Assembly: GCF_914767665.1 (NCBI RefSeq)
Contig: NC_059506.1
Location: forward strand, 21,739,825-21,803,824
Source of the DNA: Harmonia axyridis
Lineage: Eukaryota; Arthropoda; Insecta; Coleoptera; Coccinellidae
Direction of reading: 5' to 3'
Length of the DNA: 64,000 nucleotides
The notes below the pieces were generated by a model, which saw nothing but the letters and a program-made list of their open reading frames with translations, was not told the DNA's origin and made no database searches. The position numbers were made by a program, and so were the translations under genes. Shown here piece by piece: positions 36,340 through 47,448 of this stretch (within the stretch, counting starts at the first letter, position 1; each line of letters starts with the position of its first letter).

Positions 36340-37350
36340 CCATGTGTACAACATGGACAAATTTTAATATTTTAGTACTACAGCTTTTAAACCAGAAGAG
36401 ATAGACGAAATTTGATACCCCTCTCTCGTTCTCTCTTTCTGAGGAACTAACAAGAGTCGTATTCATTTTTCGCCACCTTCTTTTGTTTTCGAGTTATAAG
36501 CGAAAATTGAAAAAAGGGCGATATCGAAAAAAAAATTATGTCTCTGCTAATACTGATGATAGAGCTCTGAAATTAAAACATTATATAGGACTTTTTCACG
36601 AAGAACCCAGTGGCGTGCTCGCTAGTATTTTTAACAGGATCTTCAATTACTCGATGCTGTACAGGGTGGGCAAATTTCGATGTTTTAGCACTAAATTTTT
36701 TAAATCAGAAGAGATGAAAGAAATCTGACACCCCATTCTTGTTCCCCTTTTCTAACTTACTAGTCTTTTAGCAGGATTTCTAATTACGAATCTATAACAA
36801 ATTTCGAATCTATTTTATATATTTATATCTCGAAATGGATTCGAAAATAACGCAAAGATCCACAAGATCGCTCTTGTTATAGGAAGCTCTATTTTTCCGT
36901 GCTCATCAACAGTTGAAACCAAAGAAATATTGAGACTATTAGATTTTTTGACCATTTTTTATTATTTATTTTCATATATTATATATATATTTTCATAATC
37001 ATACGATGTTGTATGTTTTTTAAATCATTAAAAATTGAGCTTTAAAAGAATGGCACAGAAATCTAGTATTCCCATTCAGAAAAACATAACTTTGGATCAT
37101 AACTTCGTAATAAAAAATCCTGCTGAAAAGTCTAGCTCGTCACTGGATTCTACGTAAAAAAGTGCTTGTATAATGTATTAATTTCAGAGCTCTATCATCA
37201 ATATTCGCTTATAATTCAAAAACAAAAGGAGGAGGCCAAAAATGAATACAACTCTTTTCAGTTTCTCAGAAAAAAAAACGAGAATAGGGTATCAGATTTC
37301 ATCTATCTGCCTAAATTCAAAAGTTGCAGTGCTAAAACACTTTGCATTTG
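36340..37350. mobile_element. Fold-back repeat with arms near 36.34-36.58 and 37.17-37.35 kb
   Basis: The left arm includes CAGAAGAGATAGACGAAATT, CTTTTGTTTTCGAGTTATAA and GATGATAGAGCTCTGAAATT. The right arm is its reverse complement (AATTTCAGAGCTCTATCATC, TTATAATTCAAAAACAAAAG). A further direct partial copy lies at 36663-36745 next to a TACAGGGTGGGCAAATTTCG end. This is nested or rearranged non-autonomous DNA without a recognisable protein. Confidence 0.55.
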
Positions 37351-40300
37351 GCAGTTTAAGATATTCAGCAATTTTTGTACATACTGGTAACTTCCAAATG
37401 TGATAAGCATCAGCCTTTTCGGTTAGCATTGTGCACTTGTACATTATCTAATTACCCCTGGTACTCTTTTCAAACTGTTTTTTATCATGATGAAGATAAC
37501 TTGAGAGTATTTAGCCATTATACAATTATTATTGGTATTTTCCTAACAGCGCTATGAAATAATTATTTTTCTTTGTTGTTTGTAATTGGAAGATCTAAAG
37601 CACTCTCTGCAATCTTTCTCGAATACTTGAACACTTTCTCCAACATTTGTGAAATAATTGAAAAGGTTGAGTTGCAATAAGCCTTATCTGCTTTCGCCAT
37701 TGATCATTTTCAATGAAAAAAGATATGTCAGTCCCTCTAATTACGGTAAAAATTTATCTAATATATCAACAATTACATAATGTATTTTCAAACATAAGGT
37801 TATTAAATAATTATTCTACATAGTTATTGAAGTCGAGATGTCTGGTACGTCTCCTTGTGGTATTAATTCTGCACAAGTCCTATGAAATTTTTCATCAATG
37901 AAACTAAAACGATGATAATTTTGTTAAAAAGCATGTGCATTAAGGGGAGAAATATTACCAGTTTGTAATCACCTCGGGTACTTTCTTCCAAGTGTTTCTA
38001 ATAGCAGTTGCAATGTCTTCTAACCGTTTAGCCATTTGATAATGAGTTTCTTGACATTTCTATAAGTAATGAGGTTATTATTTAATTTTTCTCCATTGAT
38101 CGTATTACGGAAGTATGGATTGTGTTAAATGGTGGTAACTGATATTGTAAACAAATAAATATTACCTAATTACTTCTGACGCCTTTCTGAAAGTATCTCA
38201 TGACAGCATATTGAATCTCTTCAGCTACTCGTGTTGGTTTTGATATTTTCATTACAATAGCGACAATTATATAATAACTCTCAGTTCGGTTCATATCTGA
38301 TGGGAGATAATGATCTTCTTTGAAATACGTAATGGACCAACGTCTCCAATAATTGGAATATTTGGTCTAGCCTTTAGGAGAGGAGACTAAATGCAATTTG
38401 CATTGAACACAGATATATTAAATACTTATGACACCTTTCTTCAATATTGTGTGGGCCTAAAGAGGGATCATTTACCATTAAATAATGAGTATTCATATGT
38501 TCCTAGCAACTGGATGTATTACATAATTGTTTTTATTTATGTGCTCTTTTGAAATATTCAAGGGTTCATTAGTGAGCATTTGTCTATAAGAATTATATTT
38601 ACAAGGTATAATAAAGTTTTTAACATATGAAAAATCGTAAAAAAAAATTTCTAAACTAGCGTTTCTCTTTAGAATATATTCAAAGCTGATCAAAGACATT
38701 GACCAACTTATATTTGTATTATGAAAATCATAAAAAAAAATGTTGCATTGAAAAATGTACAAAGTATTTCATATTGAGATGAGAAACAATTTTTACATGA
38801 ATATATGACGATATATCTATCCGGCCTTTTTTTACTTGAAATTATCACAAAACAAATTGTTTTCGTAGTATTGCTAGACATGTCCTGTTTTGGAGCAAAT
38901 TTCTATGAAGTACCTACTGATATGTAAACATTTGTTTTGAGAATTTCTCTCTAATAGCATCGGTTGACATGACCTGTTTTATTGATTATACACACAGGGA
39001 GACAAAATTGAATTCTTTATTAACAGAAAAATGATTTTTATGAATATCTTTCTTAAAAAGATGGTGTTGTAATATTTTTGTACACAAATTTGCGGAAAAT
39101 ATTAACGAGAAATATTGGGATGAAATCATGAACGAAAATCGGAAATATAAAATTCGAAAGAAGTCATAACTTGGTTTCAGAATGTTTTGATCGTTTGTCT
39201 ATAACGCACCATATTGAAAGAAATTTTGTATACAAAGTGATTCAAACGTACTTTGATAAACTTGATATGATTCCTCACAATATTCTTATATAGGTAGGCA
39301 TGGTTCAAATAAATATATGTCCGGGAAAGCTCCGTTTCCAAGATACATGGTATTGAAGTTTGATTTTTATTTTCATTTTTTTTTAATAAATTTTGAAATG
39401 TTGACTTTAATTGAACGAAGGTTTTTTATGATGTTGTCATTGGTCTCAATTCTCTTTATCAACCTGTATACTATATAACATGTGATTTATTATGATGTTA
39501 TATGATTACGATTATTTTATAGATATTTTTTATAGTTTTGATGATACAATTTGCGAAATTTGACTTGAACATTTATTTGATTATTTTAGGCAAATGAATT
39601 AAATTTCAACTATTTCCGATCTGTTGTTATTGGGCATTCATTTAAAATTTTTGCTTGAATTTTCTTATGATTTTGATGAAGCGATAAACAGGAAATTTTG
39701 CATTTTCGAAATTGCTACACACAAAATATCAACTCGATTGGATCTGATATCACTGAAATTTCAAATCTTTTTTCCGATATTCTACTTGTAGCAAGCAACT
39801 CGAAATTCTGAACAAAGCTTGAAATTATTATTTTATACATTCACGCAAAATTTTAACTTGATCGAATCTATTTTACTGAAAAACATTCAGTGCTCTACAC
39901 AAGGATCGACCCCGACCGATAAAAAATAGATTTGATTAATATAGGTACCTATATTTAATATATTGAAGTGAATCTGTGTTTATATTAAAGAAAAAACAGG
40001 TTTTATTATCAACCTGCAGAGTTCATTCAGATTACAAAACGACCATTTAAATATTGATTTATTATAACCGATACCAAACCTTTGGTTCAAGGAAGAAATT
40101 CCTCATTATCTACTGAACTTTCAGCTAATTACTTTTTTAAATGAGTAAAATCTGAAAATTGAATAAAATACATATCACTTCTTGGAAACGATATAAAAAC
40201 TAAATATTTGCATAAAATTTAGCACAGCAATCTACAGTATTGATTCTTATAGTTAAAATAATTAAAATCCGTAAGAATCATTCCTCAAAAACTATTTAAC

Positions 40301-40690
40301 ATACGATAATCAAACTAGAAACTTATCAATCCTACATGTTGTAATTGTTGTATTAAGATCATATTTCGTAACGAAAGCTCTACCTTGAATGTTTCGGAGT
40401 TTTACAAAGCATGTTGATCCTTTTGATTTCTCTCAATTATTCTCTGTACCATCTAATTATAGCAAATTTCAGTTTTCATTCAAGTTTTTTATTACGCTAA
40501 TACTTTTTGTTGATTATATAACAGAAAAAAACTATCTAATTGTCTTTCATGGATGAGTTTCAGTCATTTTCATTATCATCATTTAGTAAACCGTACTTTT
40601 CTGCCATATTTCTTAATCTTATATTTCCTGGAAGGCTCATTTTAATTGAGGTAATTTGACAATAATGCACCTCCTTAGAGGTTCTTCTGA
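37351..40690. other. AT-rich sequence upstream of the Runt gene, no supported gene
   Basis: Very AT-rich, with no repeat copies recognised elsewhere in the window. An 89-codon minus-strand frame at 38493-38762 is low-complexity and unrecognised. As the 5' flank of a developmental regulator it may hold enhancers, but no motif cluster convincing enough to call was seen. Confidence 0.45.
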
Positions 40691-40869
40691 CAGCTAAAGC
40701 AAAAACCACCCTTCCAGGGGTGGGGGTGTTACTCATCCCAGGTAGCTAACACTTATTTATTGGTTATCCTTGGACGGAGTATTCAGTTACAATCTTCCCG
40801 GGTCAGCAACAAGTGGTACTGTCATCTTGACGGGCTCTTCTTGTCGCGTGAAAACTTAGTGCGGTCAAC
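40691..40869 (+). promoter_or_regulatory. Candidate promoter and 5' UTR of the Runt-domain gene
   Basis: The sequence becomes more GC-rich just before the start codon. TTCAGTT at 40792-40798 matches the arthropod initiator TCAGT, placing a possible start at A40795, with a TATTTAT word about 35-41 bases upstream. AACCACC at 40704-40710 contains RACCRC, the core bound by Runt-domain proteins, and might allow autoregulation. All of this is by motif only. Confidence 0.35.
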
Positions 40870-43282
40870 ATGATTTCGTCTCCGCAAGAAAACCTCGGGG
40901 ACTTGGTACCAACCGAAAACCCATCGATTATGTGCAGTGCTCTTCCTTCCCACTGGAGGTCGAATAAAAGTTTACCAATGTTGTTTAAAGTTGTGTCTTT
41001 GGATGGCGAAGTACCAGACGGTACTCTCGTCAAAGTGTCAGCCGGAAATAACGAAAATTGCATCCCCGAAATGAAAAATTATACTGCAGTTATGAAGAAC
41101 CAAGTGGCGAAGTTTAATGATCTAAGGTTTATAGGAAGAAGTGGCAGAGGAAAAACATTTATGTTGACTATCGCTATACTGTCAAAACCACTTCAAATAG
41201 CGACAGTTAACAACGCTATCAAGATCACTGTAGATGGACCCAGAGAACCTAGATCCAAATCAAGTAAGTATAATAAAAATCTCCAATTATACCTTTGAAA
41301 TTTAACAGTTTAAACTTTTACTAATACAAGTGCATAAGTGAATCTTTAAAACACAACGCTGAGTGGAGTACCTACCCTGGCATTGTAAGTGCTTCGAATG
41401 CACTTATTCACGAGAATGTATTATTTTTTGTTATAACTGTATCATAACTTCAATTACCATTCTAAAAATGAATTTTTGATTGGTTAAGGTAACTTCCAAC
41501 TTTTCTTGACAATATCGTTAATTTTAAAATTTAAAATCTCATCAAGGAATAGATCCAAAACTTAGAAGTTAGTTATTCTTGATCAAATTTGAAAGCGAGA
41601 ATTAATTTTTAAGAGTATATAAATTGCTATGCTTTGTTTCGTAAATAACTGACTGATAATAACAAAGTTGTTTTTCACCTAGCAATCTTTAAAACATTAT
41701 TTAAAACAAGAAAACTATTCAGATTAAATCCGGCTGACATGAATTCCAAATTTTAAAGGCTGAAAATCGGAAATTTGAATCACTTAAAAAGACGAAATTC
41801 TCCTTCCCTATTACTAAAGTATCGGTTTGGCGGTAACTTTAAGTCCTTTGCCTACTCATGACACTGAAATTATATTGGTACGATGATACGAACACAAAAT
41901 TTTCGAAAAATCTATTCTGATTTTGAGATCGACACCCATCAATGTCATTTGTCTTTATATAACCATGTTCAGACAGACAGAACGACAGCCATACTACCTC
42001 CTTTTCACCTTTTTGACTTGGTATACCAAATCCTAAAGTGGAAGATACGTGTAAAATCAAATGCTGATTGAACATAGGTACTTATAACATGGGCGCCCGC
42101 AGAAATTTTTCTCAGGGGGGGCAAAATGAAAATTATTGAAAAACGATAAGGCGTCCATGATTGTCATTGAAAACCGGAAAATTGTTGTGAATCCATTACT
42201 TTCCTTTTTTCCTTGCCCTTTGGATTGAGAAAGTTATATTGAGGGTGTTGTGCTGAAAAATGATACAATCAAAATCTCAGGGGGGGCCATGGCCCCCCCT
42301 GGCCCCCCTCTGCGGGCGCCCATGACTTATAATGAAGTATTCATCGGTGTGGTCCAAATTTTGAAGAGCAAATATGAAAGGCTGAATATAGGGATAATTC
42401 ATAGTAAAACAGAGAGCTTTCCACTTAATTTTAGAAAGATATGGATTCATTACTACATACTGTGTGTGAAATTAATATGTTCAATTATTCTATTCTCCAT
42501 TTTCCCTTCTCATAGAATGTTTTATTCGAAACATATCGGGTTGGAACCCATATTGAACAATTGTATAAAATTTTGTCTGTCTCTGAATTGATTTCCATTA
42601 GCAATGTCATTCATTTAGAATTTTTTTACAGATAATTTTTGTGGTTATCCAATGCCATGGATTCCTGGAGCTTATAATCCGAATGTGCTGAATCCGTGTT
42701 ACTCATACCCATGGCCTGATCCTAGAATACCCCCAATGCCACCTCCACCAATTGCTCTTCCTGTATCAAGATGTAAGTTATCTACAAATCTGTAACGAAT
42801 CATTTAGAATATTGTACATTTTCATTATTGAACATATTTTTCATTTAATTTTTTTTTTTGCAGATCCAAATTTTATGATGGTGAGTCCACCCATCTTCCC
42901 ACCACAGCAACCTTCTCCAGCAAGACATGAATATCCAAATAGTCAACGTTGGTCTAGCGTAGAAATCAATAATAATGTGGTACAAATGGCACACCGACAA
43001 CAACAGCATCCTACTTTAATTAGACCCTCACAGATGAGCAACAATTCCATTTCAGATAATTCGAGCTTGTCTTGTTCTTCTGGAAGTATTGTGGCAGAAA
43101 ATGAGGATGTAGATGAAATTATAAGCGAGAATGATGATGACGATGAAATTATAGACGTGGTAGCAATAAAGCCAGATCCAGTAACTATGATCGCAAAAGA
43201 TGTGCCTACCAAGTCTGACTTGAAAGCTCCTAGTGCTAAATCTGTTAAAACCACTATGTGGCGACCGTACTATCGCCCTTAA
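40870..43282 (+). CDS. Runt-domain transcription factor (RUNX family), three coding exons, 317 aa
   Basis: Exons 40870-41263, 42632-42772 and 42864-43282 join in frame (both introns phase 1, GT...AG: GTAAGT donors, TTTTTTTACAG and TTTTTTTTTGCAG acceptors). Residues 9-128 form a complete Runt DNA-binding domain: SALPSHWRSNKSLP, FKVVSLDGEVPDGT, AGNNEN, VAKFNDLRFIGRSGRGKTF and IKITVDGPREPR. The DNA-contacting arginines of HWR, GRSGRGK and GPREPR are kept. Exon 2 (about residues 132-178) is Pro/Tyr/Trp-rich. Exon 3 has a Gln/Ser-rich part, an acidic run (257-276), a sumoylation-type IKPD (280-283) and WRPY (311-314), the Groucho-binding motif. The family normally ends at WRPY; here YRP follows. 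The protein is short for the family and has almost no N-terminal extension. It acts in the nucleus, binding RACCRCA-type sites with a CBF-beta-type partner. I cannot tell which insect paralogue (runt, lozenge, RunxA, RunxB) it is. Confidence 0.95.
42088..42324. mobile_element. 237-bp hAT-type element in intron 1 of the Runt gene
   Basis: The ends CATGGGCGCCCGCAG and CTGCGGGCGCCCATG are perfect inverted repeats. Both flanks carry ACTTATAA (42080-42087, 42325-42332), an exact 8-bp hAT-type duplication. Inside are GGGGGG/CCCCCC blocks and CCATTACTTTCCTTTTTTCC, TTTGGATTGAGAAA words shared in inverted orientation with the 45898-46856 element. No coding capacity, so it is a deletion derivative. It sits about 300 bases before the exon 2 acceptor. 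Confidence 0.9.
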
Positions 43283-43970
43283 GTTTTATCTACAGCCATT
43301 ATTTTACTCAAAGATAAGGGCAGCTAGATATTATAGGAAAATCGCATCCAGAACAGCAGATGATGATTTTTGAAAACAACTTGATTATCCTTGATAAACC
43401 TTCGAATAATTGGATCAAGGATGGTTTTGCACTGAACTGAGGTAAGTTGTATCCTACTTTCGAATATTATTATTCGAGAATGCATGATTATTTTCTAAAT
43501 TAAAAAGCTATTTTTTTTTCAGATACGACCTAGTTATGTTGAATCCAACTTTCACACAACAGCTCAAGTTCAATCAAGTTCAATTGAAGAATCATCATAG
43601 AACACATCCTTGATTTAGTTTAAAAAGAAGCTTTCGGTCATGTTTCATTGCTGTTAGGGATGCTAAGGTTCTAGAATATAATTTCTCAATCGACTAGACA
43701 TCTGTATATGGATCCAGTTCAAATCAGAAGAAGATTGAAATTCAAAATACCAAATAATAGAAGGAAAATATTATAAATCAATAACAGGCTGGAATGGTTG
43801 TAGAAGTTCAACCGGAAGAAATATTGGGAGGGAGTTGGAAAAGCTAGTCAAAACCTTGCGGTTACTCTTTAGGAAGCAGGCTTCCAATGTATTTATTTGT
43901 TCAAAATCTAGTCAAATCCTTGGGGATAATTATTAGGAAGCAGGCTTCCAATGTATAATAATAATATATG
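43283..43970 (+). other. Probable 3' UTR region of the Runt gene with a possible intron
   Basis: After the stop codon, GGTAAGTTGT at 43441 is a strong donor and TTTTTTTTTCAG ending at 43522 a strong acceptor. This would give an 81-base intron (43442-43522) in the 3' UTR. No canonical AATAAA is seen up to about 43970. A direct repeat (GGAAGCAGGCTTCCAATGTA at 43870 and 43938) closes the region. Confidence 0.4.
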
Positions 43971-43974
43971 AAAA

Positions 43975-44460
43975 TTCATAATATATGCATATGTATCAAT
44001 ATATGTAATTGAAAATTTATAATATATGCATATACAATGTATAATAATAATATATGAAAATTTATAATATATGCATATATGTATATACCAATATATGTGA
44101 TAAATTATAATTATTGATATAATTATAAATTTAATGAAAATAACCTTTTTTTCATTTGTTTTTGAAATATTTGAAACTTTATAATATATGCATATGTATC
44201 AATATATGTAATTGAAAATTTATAATATATGCATATATGTATATACCAATATATGTGATAAATTATAATTATTGATATAATTACAAATTCAATAGAAATA
44301 ACCTTTTTTTTCATTTGTTTTTGAAATATTTGAAACTTTATAATATATGCATATGTATCAATATATGTAATTGAAAATTTATAATATATGTATATATACC
44401 AATATATGTGATAAATTATAATTATTGATATAATTAGAAGTTTAATAAAAATTAACCTTA
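43975..44460 (+). repeat. AT-rich tandem repeat, period about 152-158 bp
   Basis: ACCAATATATGTGATAAATT recurs near 44087, 44245 and 44398. Between copies lie TAACCTTTTTTTCATTTG and TATGCATATGTATCAATA words. The 130-codon minus-strand frame across it (44123-44515) reflects the repeat and is not a gene. Location just downstream of the Runt gene could affect transcript ends. Confidence 0.85.
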
Positions 44461-44740
44461 TCAATTTAGCCCTAATGGAAAAAGGTTTGTTCCAAATTAT
44501 ATTACCTTTGATCATTGAATAATAACAATAATATATACCATTCGATAATAGTCTACAACAATTTAAATTGGTGATAGGTACATGTTCCAGAAGGTACTAC
44601 ATATTCAAGATTTTTTTCATCATATCGGTTAAGGAGTTGAAGGGGGAATATTCTCGGAAATATTAAAAGTACTTATGATCTATATTAAAAGAATAAATTA
44701 ATACCAACTATATGGGGAAAAAATATAAAATAATATCGAA

Positions 44741-44888
44741 CACCAAGCGTGGTCCTAGGGGAGGGGGGTCAAAGGGATCATGACCCGCCAAAAGGAACCA
44801 CCTAGCACTTAAAATGCGTTTCAATCAGATATTGTACGAAATGGTCCTATCAAAAACCTTGGATCCCATAACGCCCCCCCCCCCCCCA
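44741..44888 (+). mobile_element. Fragment related to the hAT-like end at 35.15-35.40 kb
   Basis: CAAGCGTGGTCCTAGGGGAG, GGTCAAAGGGATCATGACCC, GGAACCACCTAGCACTTAAA and a run of C (44873-44887) parallel 35155-35310. No terminal repeat is kept. Confidence 0.65.
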
Positions 44889-45089
44889 AGGCTATTCATA
44901 TATTAATAGATAAGTATTTTCATGGAGAGGAAAATTTTTAATCGATAAGTTTTATGAAAAGGGAATATTCGGAAAGGTATGAATTTAGTTAAAAGTCGGT
45001 ATTACTTAATTAAAAGGATGAAATATCAATCAATGAGTTTTTGAAGAGAAAAGACAAACGAAATTAAGTGTTTTTCAACTGACACGATA

Positions 45090-45355
45090 ATGCAAATACA
45101 TTGTAGGATTTCAGATATGCCTACTTATGCGTTTCGTCCCTGGCACACACACCGGACTCATCAGTGTGACTTTGGTATATTTGTGTGTGCCGTGTCACAG
45201 ACGCTTGGGGAATTTATTATTATCGGGAGCCGCCAGGTTTCGAACCCGGCACCTTGTCGCATCTCGGTGAGAGAGACAAGACTCTTAACCTATGGGCCAC
45301 CGAGTGCTGTGTTTATTGTTGTTATGTGGAGCTTTATGAGAAGCCGCCACAACAT
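45090..45355 (-). mobile_element. tRNA-derived SINE carrying a hammerhead ribozyme, copy 1
   Basis: Read on the minus strand, 45355 to about 45090: a leader (GCGGCTTCTCATAAAGCTCC) is followed by a degenerate tRNA-like head with an A-box-like TGGCCCATAGGTTAAGAG and a B box GGTTCGAAACC inside a T-arm-like hairpin. Then comes AATTCCCCAAGCG, the hammerhead segment (45204-45129), and AAGTAGGCATATCTGAAATCC. It aligns throughout with 58845-59095 on the plus strand. No coding capacity, so mobilisation would need LINE machinery. Small frames across it (45090-45362, 45185-45406) are not genes. Confidence 0.8.
45129..45204 (-). ncRNA. Hammerhead ribozyme (type III topology), SINE copy 1
   Basis: Minus strand 5' to 3': stem III GCGU (45204-45201), cleavage-site C (complement of 45200), stem I UGUGAC with loop and GUCACA, core CUGAUGA, stem II GUCC...GGAC, GAA, then ACGC closing stem III with four Watson-Crick pairs. 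All invariant core bases are present (CUGANGA, GAAA, A15.1-U16.1, GUC triplet). Predicted cut between 45200 and 45199. Loop I contains GGCACACACA and loop II UGUGUGUGCC, perfectly complementary, offering a loop-loop contact. Activity is inferred from motif fit. Confidence 0.75.
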
Positions 45356-45373
45356 AACTTGATCGTTAATAGA

Positions 45374-45838
45374 AGCAGAGCTAGCGCGAGCAATTTTGGC
45401 GCCTGAAGCAAAGAATTTTCAGCGCCCCTGCTGAAAAAGTGTCAATAAACATCACCTGCCCCGATGATAATTAACCATTTTTCATTTAATAATAATAATG
45501 AACTTTATTTCCACAAATAGAAGTACAAAGATATATAGTAGTCAAGTTGTAGTTGTGAAAAAAGGCGGAGTTGAGTCATGCACGCATGCATATCCTGCTC
45601 AACTCAACCAAAAAAAAAAAAATCATAAATAAATATTTACTTAAAGGCGTACGTTTTCGCTTATCGTTTCTTTCTCAAGTCGTTTCCACTGGGTTTCTTT
45701 TTTTTTTCATTTCTACCTACAATAAATTTCTGAATTTCTTCGACGCCGATGAACAATGCGTAAGTAATATATCTGATTCTCACATTCACAAGACACTGCG
45801 TACGATCGATGAAATATTACCTATCACACCACAAGATT
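45374..45838. mobile_element. Partial copy of the 14.05-kb hAT family, interrupted by a LINE tail
   Basis: GCGCGAGCAATTTTGGCGC and GTGTCAATAAACATCACC (45383-45452) match 14055-14130. TTCTTCGACGCCGATGAACA and ACTGCGTACGATCGATG (45737-45812) match 14283-14360. Between them, from about 45487, lies AATAATAATAATGAACTTTA and a short GAGTTGAG...CTCAACTC inverted pair, which looks like the reversed 3' tail of an inserted LINE. The ends are eroded. Confidence 0.65.
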
Positions 45839-45897
45839 TTTAGAATAGTGCGAAACACGAGATTGTGTCCTACTAGGGATTCATCAAGCCAAGTAGG

Positions 45898-46856
45898 CAT
45901 GGGCGCCCGCAGGGGGGGGCCAGGGGGGGCCATGGCCCCCCCTGAGATTTTGATTGCCTCATTTTTCAGCACAAGACCCTCGTCACCCTCAATATTATTT
46001 TCTCAATCCAAAGGGAAAAAAGGAAAGTAATGGATTGACAACAATTTTCCGGTTTTCAATGTAATTACATACTATACATATAACAATAATCGGCAGAGGT
46101 ATTTTTTCAATCGGAAACTTTTTTAGGCGCGTTGAGCACTTCTTGGGTGAAGAAAAATCATGGAACCGAAAGCACTCCATGCGTGTCAATTTGTTTATAA
46201 ATTCATATTATATATATGCGTGTCGGCAATCGGCATTTTCTTTGAACGTCACCAGATGATCGTTTTATGGGCGGCTTCTTTTTAGGCGCTTTCTTTGATG
46301 TGGGTTTCTTCATGCGGCTTCTTTCATATTTCAATAATAATTGTCCATTCTCCAATCAAGATATTTTTTTTCTCGAGAAGAAGTAAGAATGAAGGGGATA
46401 AATATAGAATTTTTTCATTTGTATTCCTATTCTAGACAAACCACGTTGAGACTGTTGAGGGTGTGTTTAGAGAGTATTTTTAATGTATGTGACTTCATAT
46501 TACGTTATTATAGATAAGTTCTATAAATAATTACAAAGCTGATTTTTCAGTTAGGCGCCTTTCGGCAGTGCCCAAAGACTGCTCCGTTCCTTTTTTTTTT
46601 TTGTTGAGAGTCATTTTCACTTATGTTTATGTTTTTATGATAGATTTACCCTTGGAAATATGGATATTCGAAAATTTTTCGAAAGGAAATTGCCGATGAC
46701 GATTACAATTAGTCTCCTAAAAATATTATGCTTTATATACAAATGGCGGCTGATTCCTTCAGTAGTAATAAAGAAGCAATACAAAAAAAAGGAATTATCG
46801 TTTTTCAATAATTTTCATTTTGCCCCCCCTGAGAAAAATTTCTGCGGGCGCCCATG
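45898..46856. mobile_element. 959-bp hAT-type element nested in the CAAG-rich hAT
   Basis: The terminal repeats CATGGGCGCCCGCAG (left) and CTGCGGGCGCCCATG (right) are the same as in the 42088-42324 element, which is a shorter relative in the opposite orientation. The flanking duplication is CAAGTAGG (45890-45897) on the left and CGAAGTAGG on the right, i.e. 8 bp with one extra base. Internal frames, including 46660-46869, encode nothing I recognise, so it is non-autonomous. Confidence 0.8.
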
Positions 46857-47122
46857 CGAAGTAGGTTAGCATTTTAACCAACTACTTGACTTGAAAAACA
46901 AGCTCGTGAAAAATTGCTTACTTGAGCTTGTCTTAACTTGATTTTAGATATTTATTGCTTGACTTGATATCAAGCTACTCGAGCTTGATATGCACGCGTC
47001 GCACGGCATATAATTCTGCAATCTCCTGCGCACTGGAAAAGGGATTTCCTCGAGCGCCGAGAGACTGAAGCATTCGCTAGTGTGATTTTATTAGAAGTTT
47101 TCTCACATTTCTATGAAATCTG

Positions 47123-47329
47123 TTGGTAGATTTTGGTAGTTTCAGAAATATCTTTCTTCCAAACATGGCCAAGTATATTATATCAATGCCAGCATCTTCA
47201 GCTCCTGTTGGGAGACAATTTTCCAAAGCTGCTCTTACAGTTACAAAAACCTGCAATAGGTTAGGAGACAAATCTATAAGATGCCTCATGTGTCTTAGAT
47301 CCTGTTTGGAAAATTATGAGAACAAATAA
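47123..47329 (+). pseudogene. hAT transposase C-terminal (dimerisation) fragment
   Basis: The 68-codon frame contains MPASSAPVGRQFSKAALTVT, then CNRLGDKSIRCLMCLRS, matching the hAT dimerisation signature (usually P.SSAP.ER.FS.AG......R..L.......L..L..W). The Glu-Arg of the signature reads Gly-Arg here and the final Trp is replaced (RSCLENY), so it is degenerate. Upstream catalytic residues are missing. A weaker remnant of the same block (GCCAGCATCTTCAGCTCCTG) is at 62540. Confidence 0.85.
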
Positions 47330-47448
47330 AGCCTGGAGGTTTCTCAATATTAAGAAACTTCATTATTTATAATATATTACTATTTATCTTTATTAATTTT
47401 TATTTTGTTATGATTTATAGTTAATTAATTCATGTTTCTATTTCAAAA

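Noticed and set aside
42752..42863. Upstream extension of the 176-codon frame as coding sequence
   Set aside because: These codons lie in exon 2 (out of frame) and intron 2. The acceptor at 42863 joins in frame with exon 2.
44123..44515. 130-codon minus-strand frame
   Set aside because: Produced by the AT-rich tandem repeat; Ile/Tyr/Lys-only composition repeats with the unit.
45226..45312. tRNA gene on the minus strand (also 58890-58974)
   Set aside because: A and B boxes are recognisable but the acceptor and anticodon stems do not form a proper cloverleaf. It is the head of a SINE.
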